DNA from: Acidobacteriota bacterium
GTDB lineage: Bacteria; Acidobacteriota; Terriglobia; Acidiferrales; UBA7541
Length of the DNA: 5,654 nucleotides
Direction: 5' to 3'
Assembly: GCA_003224195.1 (NCBI GenBank)
Contig: QHYP01000124.1
Location: 2,121-7,774 of the forward strand
Positions within the stretch are counted from its first letter, which is position 1, and each line of letters starts with the position of its first letter. A program made the translations under genes and the position numbers. Positions 1-4,781 of the stretch are shown piece by piece. The notes below the pieces were generated by a model. The model was not told the origin of the DNA. It worked only from the letters and a program-made list of their open reading frames with translations, and did not search any database.

Positions 1-14
1 GCAATAGGGGAAAG

Positions 15-57
15 TCCTTATTTCCTTAGGCGGGGAAACCCCGCACTCAGGGTACCC
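15..57. repeat. Direct repeat, GC hairpin and palindrome cluster
   Basis: TCCTTA occurs at 15-20 and again at 23-28, an 8-bp period close to one helical turn. A perfect 6-bp GC stem follows immediately: GCGGGG at 30-35 and CCCCGC at 39-44 with an AAA loop. The 8-bp palindrome GGGTACCC lies at 50-57. Neither strand carries a T-run after the hairpin, so it does not read as an ordinary intrinsic terminator. It could be a regulator binding region or an RNA structure. The function is unknown. Confidence 0.35.
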
Positions 58-217
58 GATGCGGTTGCGCCAGCGGAACGGCCTTGGCCCGCGTGCTCAG
101 GAGAGAAGCGCATATCTAGACTCAGAGGGGGCCTCGGGGTCGAGGGGGCAGCCTCCAAACGCCGACATGCACGCCCTGCTGGATTGCAGTCGGCAAAGCT
201 CGCTGCTTCTAGCGGGG

Positions 218-240
218 ACCAGCGGCGACCGCTCGCTGGT
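218..240 (-). terminator. Possible hairpin terminator after the response regulator
   Basis: ACCAGCG at 218-224 pairs perfectly with CGCTGGT at 234-240 around a 9-nt loop. An alternative nested hairpin pairs AGCGG (221-225) with CCGCT (229-233). It lies about 21 nt past the stop codon of the minus-strand regulator, where a terminator would be expected. No U-tract follows on the minus strand, so at best it is a non-canonical or Rho-assisted 3' end. Confidence 0.2.
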
Positions 241-261
241 TCGCGTCCCACGCGGGCGATT

Positions 262-894
262 TCATTTCACGAGCTGATGCTGGAATGCGTATCGGATGAG
301 TTCCGAATTGTTTTTCAAACCTGTCTTCGACAGGAGCCGGGAGCGGTAGGTGCTCACGGTTTTTACGCTGAGCGAGAGATCCTTGGCGATCTCTGTCAGC
401 GTCTTCCCAGAAGCCAGCATGCGCATTACTTGAAATTCGCGGTCGGAGAGAATTTCATGCGGTGGCCGCTCCGTTCCACTCGACAAATCCCCGGCGAGCG
501 CCTCCGCCAAGGCCGCACTCAGGTACAGGCCTCCGGCGAGCACTCTGCGCGCAGCTTTCGTTAGTTCTTCAGGAACACTCTCCTTCGTCAGGAATCCCGC
601 GGCGCCGGACTTCAAGCTTCGTCGCGCGAATTGCTCTTCGGGATGCGTGCCCAGCACCAAAATGGCAGCCTGCGGACACAACCGCTTCAATTCGCTCACG
701 GGGTCCAAGCCGCTACCTCCGGGCATGTTGATGTCCAAGAGGATGAGCTCCCAGCCATGTTTTCTGGCGAAGTCCAGCGCCTCTTGTGCCGTGCGTGCCT
801 CCGCAAACGTTGCGCCCTCCAGAGTCTCCGCCAGGATGTTCTTGACTCCCCGACGGAAGATGGCGTGTTCAAGAGCGATGAGAACGCTTATCAC
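262..894 (-). CDS. NarL/LuxR-family response regulator with altered receiver pocket
   Basis: This is a 210-aa DNA-binding response regulator of the NarL/FixJ type, cytoplasmic and normally switched by phosphotransfer from a histidine kinase. Residues 1-120 form a receiver with phospho-acceptor D54 (LILLDINMPGGSG), the conserved K104 in GFLTKES, and the family hallmark HPEEQFA at 84-90. Residues about 147-207 are a LuxR helix-turn-helix, with recognition region SVKTVSTYRSRLLSKTGL at 176-193. The start is GTG at 894-892: an in-frame TGA lies six codons upstream and a GAAAGG ribosome site (909-904) sits 9 nt before it, so no other start fits. Two pocket positions are unusual. The usual Asp-Asp pair after the first strand is L8-E9, and the switch Ser/Thr is G82. 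The family assignment is secure. Phosphorylation competence is uncertain. No kinase gene is in the window. It lies divergent to the EPS operon, so regulating that operon is plausible but only inferred. Confidence 0.95.
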   Translation of the reverse strand: MISVLIALEHAIFRRGVKNILAETLEGATFAEARTAQEALDFARKHGWELILLDINMPGGSGLDPVSELKRLCPQAAILVLGTHPEEQFARRSLKSGAAGFLTKESVPEELTKAARRVLAGGLYLSAALAEALAGDLSSGTERPPHEILSDREFQVMRMLASGKTLTEIAKDLSLSVKTVSTYRSRLLSKTGLKNNSELIRYAFQHQLVK

Positions 895-1097
895 GGGCGA
901 GCACCTTTCTCAGTGTGTCGTTCCAGAGAGATCCGCGCTGCGGGGCCGATATTTGTGTTAGTGATGAACTCCTGATGGAAGAGCCTCTTCACCTCAACTC
1001 TCCCGGAACCTCCAGTAACGGTGCCGGCTTGTTCGCAAGACTCATCTCCGATGGAATCCTCAGAGTTGGTGACTGAGGAATTTGCGCTCGCTTCCAT
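891..1097 (-). CDS. Possible small ORF coupled to the response regulator
   Basis: An ATG-initiated 68-aa frame ends in a TGA that overlaps the GTG start of the response regulator in a 4-base GTGA arrangement, the classic geometry of translational coupling. The product is hydrophilic, with an acidic Ser/Thr-rich N-terminal half and a basic C-terminal half. It has no signal peptide, membrane segment or domain I recognise. No clear Shine-Dalgarno precedes the ATG: the 15 nt before it are AGAAACGGAACCGGC. The overlap may be chance, since TGA arises easily at a GTGA start. It is listed because the junction is suggestive. Homologue conservation would decide. Confidence 0.22.
   Translation of the reverse strand: MEASANSSVTNSEDSIGDESCEQAGTVTGGSGRVEVKRLFHQEFITNTNIGPAARISLERHTEKGARP
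978..990. repeat. 13-bp perfect inverted repeat upstream of the response regulator
   Basis: GAAGAG (978-983) and CTCTTC (985-990) form a perfect dyad around a single central base, about 85-95 bp upstream of the response regulator GTG. The size and position fit an operator for a dimeric regulator, possibly autoregulatory. A dyad of this size also occurs by chance in a few kilobases. Confidence 0.25.
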
Positions 1098-1145
1098 GCC
1101 GGTTCCGTTTCTTCTTGCTCATGGTGAATTCACAGTGAGTTGACG

Positions 1146-1157
1146 CGCCATATGGCG
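1146..1157. repeat. 12-bp palindrome followed by a T7 run
   Basis: CGCCATATGGCG is a perfect 12-bp palindrome, followed six bases later by seven T residues (1163-1169). Read as RNA on the plus strand it gives only a 4-bp stem with a 4-nt loop, too short for a strong intrinsic terminator, and no plus-strand gene precedes it. An operator role is equally possible. Confidence 0.22.
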
Positions 1158-1271
1158 TTGCCTTTTTTTCTCAACAGATTCGAGGCCGGAGCCAAAAGCC
1201 CAAAGCCAACGAAACCAGCAGAGGTCTCGGCAGGCCCGGGAGACATTCCACCTAAATCCAAATCCAGTTCC

Positions 1272-1583
1272 TGGCACAATCCGGTAATCACCTTCATTTC
1301 GGAACAGTGGGAATCTGCAACCGTTGCTCGGCCCGCGGAAAAGGGCTTTTGAGGGCTCCGCAAGGTCTCACCATGCGCCTATTTCAAGTCTTGACCGCAC
1401 ACCAGTATGCGCAATTCTCTGGCACAGGATTCAATGACTTACCTGATTGCGGGGTGCACACGACTTCTCTAGCTTGAATCATGCCACACCTATGAGTTCA
1501 GGAGAGTCACGAGGAGACGATTCGTCTGAGAAGTTCAGCGATAGGAACATCCAGAACCTTCGATGCTCTCTCCAGCTGGCACG
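1272..1583 (+). repeat. Three TGGCAC copies ahead of the AAA+ regulator
   Basis: The sigma-54 -24-like hexamer TGGCAC occurs at 1272-1277, 1420-1425 and 1577-1582, all in plus orientation. A fourth copy lies just inside the regulator gene at 1657-1662. A given hexamer is expected about once per 4 kb per strand. None of these three has a good TGC at the -12 position with proper spacing: the sequences there are GGTAA, TCAAT and GAGTT. They may be degenerate promoters, regulator-binding repeats or coincidence. Confidence 0.3.
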
Positions 1584-1614
1584 ACGGGAGTTTAGTAGGC
1601 CAAAAGGGATATAG
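1492..1614 (+). CDS. Possible 40-aa small ORF upstream of the AAA+ regulator
   Basis: ATG at 1492 opens a 40-codon frame ending in TAG at 1612-1614, 25 nt before the AAA+ regulator start. The product is hydrophilic and charged (ends RREFSRPKGI) and has no recognisable domain. No Shine-Dalgarno precedes the ATG, and the frame overlaps the 1515-1527 dyad and one TGGCAC copy, so regulatory DNA is the likelier reading. A leader-peptide role is conceivable but unsupported. Confidence 0.12.
   Translation: MSSGESRGDDSSEKFSDRNIQNLRCSLQLARREFSRPKGI
1515..1527. repeat. 13-bp perfect inverted repeat upstream of the AAA+ regulator
   Basis: AGACGA (1515-1520) and TCGTCT (1522-1527) form a perfect dyad with one central base, about 113-125 bp upstream of the AAA+ regulator start. 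That is a typical distance for an activator site. It has the same architecture as the dyad at 978-990 (6 + 1 + 6) but a different sequence. Confidence 0.28.
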
Positions 1615-1626
1615 AGCAGCAAGGCT

Positions 1627-1635
1627 GGAGGAGGT
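1627..1635 (+). promoter_or_regulatory. Strong Shine-Dalgarno deciding the AAA+ regulator start
   Basis: GGAGGAGGT is nearly a perfect anti-16S match. It lies 4 nt before GTG 1640 and 10 nt before an in-frame GTG at 1646. The reading frame is open back to 1496 without any ATG, GTG or TTG, so one of these two GTG codons must be the start. The choice changes the protein by only two residues. Confidence 0.7.
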
Positions 1636-1639
1636 AGCT

Positions 1640-2719
1640 GTGCAAGTGAGTCACACTGGCACACAAATCGCAGGCGAGGCTCTTGCCCTGCTCCCGCCCG
1701 ACGACGTCATTTTTGGCCGGTCCGCGGCAATGCGGTCCGTACGCGACAGGATCGAAAGAGTCTCCCAAGCCAATATTCCAGTTCTTATCCAAGGAGAAAG
1801 CGGGACGGGGAAAGAAATCGTTGCAAAACTGATCCACGTTTTGTCCCCTCGGCGCGAGGGTCGTTTCGTCAAGGTGCTCTGTCCTGCTGTTCCCGCTTCG
1901 GTGTTCGAAAGTGCGCTGCTTGGCTGCGAAATGGAGCTTTTCGAGGGGACCACGAATCCAAATCCGGGACGCACGGATGCAGCCGAGGGCGGGACACTCT
2001 TCCTGGACGAAATCGCGGATCTGCACCCAGAGCTGCAAGCCAAACTTCTCCACCTGCTCCATGACGGGCGGGTCTTACGGATCGGGGCACCCGGGGTAAC
2101 GCAGGAGATGAGCGGGGGAATGCGCGTCCTGTGCGCAACCCATCGCTCAGTCAAGCGAGAGATGGAGAGGGGCCAATTCCGGCCCGATCTATTTTACCGC
2201 CTCAACGCCATGAGCATTCACTTGCCGCCCTTGCGGGAACGCAGGGAAGATATTCCTGTGCTTGCGGAATATTTCCTCCAGCACTACGCCGCGAAATACG
2301 ACCGCCCTGCTCGGCCACTGCCGGCTCAATGCCTGCATCGTCTACAGGAGTATGACTGGCCCGGAAATATCCGGGAGTTGGAAAACCTGATCAACGGCTT
2401 CCTTGTTCTTGGCTGCGAGACGGCAACGCTGAGCGAATGGATGGACCGTCCCCCCGGCGAGCCGCTGGTGGCCAATAGCGCAGATGGTTTCGTCCCACTG
2501 CGGAAAATCGCTCAGCATGCCGCGCGGGAAGCGGAACGAAAAATAATTTTGCAGGTTCTCGAAGCCAATGAGGGGAATCGAAAGAAGGCAGCCCGAGCGC
2601 TAAACCTCAGCTACCGCGCACTTCTCTACAAGATTAAAGGCGCCGGAATCCCCGCGAAAAGGGTCGTCGTGCCCCGCAGAGGAGCCACGCTTTCCCCAGC
2701 CGACTGCCAGTCGTCATAG
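1640..2719 (+). CDS. Sigma-54-type AAA+/Fis regulator lacking the GAFTGA motif
   Basis: This 359-aa cytoplasmic transcription regulator has the bacterial enhancer-binding architecture but no N-terminal sensory domain: the AAA+ module starts at about residue 24 (IFGRS). Walker A is GESGTGKE (52-59) and Walker B is GTLFLDEI (118-125). The arginine-finger segment FRPDLFYRLN (180-189) keeps R181 and R187, and sensor II WPGNIREL (240-247) is intact. A Fis-type helix-turn-helix covers about 287-337 (NRKKAARALNLSYRALLYKIK). Three canonical residues or motifs are changed without an indel. GAFTGA is ELFEGT (99-104), the glutamate-switch Asn in the usual VNCAA is L80 (VLCPA), and the sensor I Asn in ATN is H168 (ATH). 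ATP binding looks retained, whereas canonical sigma-54 remodelling is doubtful. It heads the export operon, and the next ribosome site overlaps its stop codon, so it probably controls EPS synthesis. The atypical regulator VpsR of Vibrio cholerae, which also lacks GAFTGA and activates biofilm polysaccharide genes with sigma-70 polymerase, is a fair analogue, by inference only. Confidence 0.95.
   Translation: MQVSHTGTQIAGEALALLPPDDVIFGRSAAMRSVRDRIERVSQANIPVLIQGESGTGKEIVAKLIHVLSPRREGRFVKVLCPAVPASVFESALLGCEMELFEGTTNPNPGRTDAAEGGTLFLDEIADLHPELQAKLLHLLHDGRVLRIGAPGVTQEMSGGMRVLCATHRSVKREMERGQFRPDLFYRLNAMSIHLPPLRERREDIPVLAEYFLQHYAAKYDRPARPLPAQCLHRLQEYDWPGNIRELENLINGFLVLGCETATLSEWMDRPPGEPLVANSADGFVPLRKIAQHAAREAERKIILQVLEANEGNRKKAARALNLSYRALLYKIKGAGIPAKRVVVPRRGATLSPADCQSS
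1657..1672 (+). promoter_or_regulatory. Sigma-54 promoter-like sequence inside the regulator's 5' end
   Basis: TGGCAC (1657-1662), five bases, then TCGCA (1668-1672) matches the sigma-54 consensus TGGCAC-N5-TTGCA at 10 of 11 positions, with the invariant GG and GC exactly 10 bases apart. Predicted transcription would start near 1683, inside codon 15 of the AAA+ regulator. A transcript from there would lack the regulator's start codon but would carry the downstream export genes. It may be a functional internal promoter or a chance match in coding DNA. Confidence 0.35.
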
Positions 2720-2723
2720 GAGG
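2718..2723 (+). promoter_or_regulatory. Ribosome binding site of the export gene
   Basis: AGGAGG lies 7 nt before the ATG at 2731 and starts within the TAG stop codon of the preceding regulator (2717-2719). This is an optimal site. It supports both the chosen start and cotranscription of the two genes. Confidence 0.8.
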
Positions 2724-2730
2724 AAGAAGC

Positions 2731-3411
2731 ATGACCTCAAAGTTGCTCAGGCGTTTCAATTTGGCGTCTCAGGTGATTCTCTTGTCGTTCGTCGGTTGCA
2801 CCCTAGCTTGGGCGCAAGATGGGAAAAAGCAACCGGCCACCAGCGGCGATCAAGTTTCCACTGCGAACGCCTACGGTGCGGATCACAGTGTCTCTAGAGG
2901 CGCCGCAGTGCCTGCAGGGCTCGATCCCGATTACGTCATTGGCCCAGACGATGTCCTGTCGGTCCACGTCTGGAAGGAGCCCGACATAGGGGGGAAGATG
3001 CCAGTTCGGTCTGACGGAAAGATTACGTTGCCTCTTTTGGGTGACATTCAGGCGAGCGGACTTACTCCTGCCCGGTTGCAAGTCGTTATCACACAAAGGC
3101 TATCGGACTTCATCAATAATCCGCAGGTTGTTGTGGCCGTCGAGCAGATGAACAGCAGGCAGTTCACGGTCATGGGCGAAGTCCAACACCCGGGTTCTTT
3201 TCCGTTGACGCACACAACTCGCGTGATGGACGCCCTGGCCATTGCGGGGGGGTTCCGGGACTTTGCGAAAGTGAAGAAGATCCACATCATGCGCCGCACC
3301 GCCGAGGGCGGAACGCAAACGATTCCGTTCAACTATCGGGAAGTCGTTCAGGGCCATAAGTTCGCGCAGAACATCGAGCTGCAAGCCGGCGATACGGTGG
3401 TTGTGCCGTGA
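2731..3411 (+). CDS. Short Wza-like polysaccharide export protein (PES + SLBB)
   Basis: This 226-aa secreted protein belongs to the polysaccharide biosynthesis/export family, which forms the periplasmic/outer-membrane conduit for capsule or EPS. The N-terminus is a signal sequence with hydrophobic core LASQVILLSFVG. Signal peptidase I cleavage after AWA28 is likely. C23 in FVGC is a marginal lipobox, so a lipoprotein is possible, as for E. coli Wza. The PES domain spans about 67-138 (DYVIGPDDVLSVHVW, then the DGKITLPLLGDIQASGLT block). One SLBB domain follows at about 143-190 (VMGEVQHPGSFPL, DALAIAGGF). The protein stops at about 226 in DTVVVP. It has no further SLBB repeats and no C-terminal amphipathic helix, whereas Wza is about 379 aa. 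It follows the regulator by 11 bp and overlaps the beta-barrel gene by four bases. The family call is firm. The lack of its own outer-membrane segment implies a partner pore. Confidence 0.95.
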   Translation: MTSKLLRRFNLASQVILLSFVGCTLAWAQDGKKQPATSGDQVSTANAYGADHSVSRGAAVPAGLDPDYVIGPDDVLSVHVWKEPDIGGKMPVRSDGKITLPLLGDIQASGLTPARLQVVITQRLSDFINNPQVVVAVEQMNSRQFTVMGEVQHPGSFPLTHTTRVMDALAIAGGFRDFAKVKKIHIMRRTAEGGTQTIPFNYREVVQGHKFAQNIELQAGDTVVVP

Positions 3412-4781
3412 AGCGGGTCACGTCCTCGAAGTTCTGTCGGATTTGTACAGCCACAGCTGCGGGTTTCTTGTGTTTTTTCCTCTTCGATGCTTGCGCGATG
3501 CTTGCCCAGGACTCGAACAGGCAGGATCTTGGAGAACAGACGGGCCTGCAGTACTCCAACGAACGGCTGCCTCCCAATGCCATTCTTCTCGGACTCTATT
3601 CGTTCGCCACATACGACGATAACATCTTGAATAGCAATCAGAATCGGGCGGGGGCATCGCTTCTTGAGGGTGGGGGGCTTCTCCGTTTTCGCGTTTCGCG
3701 CCCCAGAGGAAATATGTTCCTGGACTACCGGCCGACATTTGAGCTCTACCGGCAGTTCCAAGGCTATGATCTATTCAATCAAGCCACGGAGTTCACGGGA
3801 ACATATAAGCTCACTCCTCATTTGATTTTGAATGCCAAAGATTCCTTTTCTTATCAGAGGTGGACCCTACAGCAAAGCTCGAACGGAAACACGGCATACG
3901 CCCCCGTTGTGCCCGGCGGTTTGAATGCAAACGTCCTTGTGCCGCTGATCCGGGAGCTGACGAATGAGGCGCAGCTGGGCGCAAACCTACTTTTGAGCCG
4001 CCGCTCATCCTTTGAGGTCTTTGGCACCCATTCTCTGCGCGAATTCGAGGGTCATCAGACCACGCTTGGAAATTTGGTGAACACTCAAGGATACGGCGGT
4101 GGAGCTGGCTATCGCTATCGGACGAGCCAGACGACCACCCTAGGGCTGCGCTATGTCTATCAGGATCTGCGCTTCGGCCAGACATCCCGTGCGGTCGTTC
4201 ATAGCGGCTATCTGACACTCAGCTCCAACCTCGGTGAGCCGAACGTTTCATTCGAGTTGTTCATAGGTCCACAGTTTGCGTCTTCGCGCGACACGTCTCT
4301 GAGCACTTCGACGGCAAACCCTCCCCCAACACCGACGACCCCACCCACACCGGTTTCTACTTTCCGCCGAGACGTAGGCGGGGGAGCAAATTTCACCGTT
4401 CGCTCGAGGAAAATGGTGGTGCGGATATTTCTGTTACGTCAACTAACCGACGGAGCCGGTCTAGTCGCGTTGGTGAGCAATACCTCTGAGGGTTTGGAGA
4501 TCCGCCGCCGGCTCTGGCATGGACTGGACGCGGTTTTGAGTGGCGGGAATGGCCAATCGACATCCTTTTCCGACGTCTTCGGTCGCGGCAACATTCGGAG
4601 TCAAAACGGGGGGATCGCACTCGAGTGCCCACTCGGGTACGGCTTCCTGTTTCATGCCGGATACACATATCTCCGGCAGAGAACCAGCGGTAACCTACCT
4701 TTGGCATTCGACGTGGACCGCAATCGGGTTGCCGTCGGCTTCTTTTACCAACCTCGACCACACCCCTTGGGACGTAGATGA
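3408..4781 (+). CDS. Outer-membrane beta-barrel protein, candidate EPS export pore
   Basis: The 457-aa product begins with a GTG that overlaps the previous stop (GTGA), with GGTGG 7 nt upstream, so translation is probably coupled to the export protein. A signal peptide covers about 1-34, with hydrophobic stretch TAAGFLCFFLF and likely cleavage near MLAQ. The rest shows the alternating polar/hydrophobic strands, aromatic girdle residues and Gly-rich turns of an outer-membrane barrel, for example MFLDYRPTFELYRQF (103-117), TTTLGLRYVYQDLRF (242-256) and FLFHAGYTYLRQR (413-425). The last strand appears to be NRVAVGFFYQP (439-449), followed by an eight-residue basic tail. A Pro/Thr linker lies at 304-315. 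No globular enzymatic domain is visible. Its position between a helix-less Wza-type protein and a Wzz gene supports a role as the outer-membrane portal, analogous to Wzp of Myxococcus. That role is inferred from context; the barrel fold is the firm part. Confidence 0.85.
   Translation: MKRVTSSKFCRICTATAAGFLCFFLFDACAMLAQDSNRQDLGEQTGLQYSNERLPPNAILLGLYSFATYDDNILNSNQNRAGASLLEGGGLLRFRVSRPRGNMFLDYRPTFELYRQFQGYDLFNQATEFTGTYKLTPHLILNAKDSFSYQRWTLQQSSNGNTAYAPVVPGGLNANVLVPLIRELTNEAQLGANLLLSRRSSFEVFGTHSLREFEGHQTTLGNLVNTQGYGGGAGYRYRTSQTTTLGLRYVYQDLRFGQTSRAVVHSGYLTLSSNLGEPNVSFELFIGPQFASSRDTSLSTSTANPPPTPTTPPTPVSTFRRDVGGGANFTVRSRKMVVRIFLLRQLTDGAGLVALVSNTSEGLEIRRRLWHGLDAVLSGGNGQSTSFSDVFGRGNIRSQNGGIALECPLGYGFLFHAGYTYLRQRTSGNLPLAFDVDRNRVAVGFFYQPRPHPLGRR
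4317..4352 (+). repeat. Pro/Thr-rich low-complexity loop in the beta-barrel protein
   Basis: Residues 304-315 read NPPPTPTTPPTP, encoded by a C-rich tract. In the barrel this sits between two strand-rich blocks and should form a long flexible loop. Such tracts often vary in length between relatives. The tract stays in frame here. Confidence 0.6.

Larger units (their letters stand above)
1..261. other. Non-coding stretch downstream of the response regulator
   Basis: No convincing gene is visible. The plus frame beginning at base 1 is open through to 564, but its translation is Arg/Pro/Ala-rich, matches no family I recognise and runs antisense into the response regulator, so I treat it as a shadow. 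The left 58 bases hold a direct repeat, a GC hairpin and a palindrome, annotated separately. The rest is GC-rich and featureless apart from a dyad at 218-240. A gene lying further left, possibly transcribed leftward, could use the structured segment as its upstream region, but nothing inside the window shows this. Confidence 0.5.
895..1639. other. Divergent regulatory region between the two regulators
   Basis: This 745-bp region separates the minus-strand response regulator from the plus-strand operon and should hold promoters for both. I find no convincing sigma-70 -35/-10 pair. The nearest is TTGACC at 1391-1396 with a poor AATTCT 17 bp later. It contains three short perfect dyads (978-990, 1146-1157, 1515-1527), a T7 run at 1163-1169, and three copies of TGGCAC. 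Open frames at 1130-1363 (minus) and 1140-1352 (plus, TTG start) lie antisense to each other and resemble no family I know, so I do not call them genes. Confidence 0.5.

Noticed and set aside
237..261. A GGTTCGCGTCCC stretch resembling a tRNA T-arm.
   Set aside because: The flanking bases do not pair as a T-stem, and no acceptor, D-arm or anticodon arm is visible upstream.
1..564. A plus-strand frame open from base 1 to 564.
   Set aside because: It runs antisense through the C-terminal half of the response regulator and its translation shows no domain. The openness reflects the GC-rich, codon-biased opposite strand.
1577..1592. TGGCACG at 1577 as a sigma-54 promoter for the AAA+ regulator.
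   Set aside because: The -24 element is perfect but the -12 position reads GAGTT instead of TTGCA, missing the invariant C.
1496..1639. An in-frame 48-codon extension of the AAA+ regulator upstream of GTG 1640.
   Set aside because: It contains no ATG, GTG or TTG, while a near-perfect Shine-Dalgarno sits directly before GTG 1640. The only non-standard starts would be CTG, ATT or ATA.
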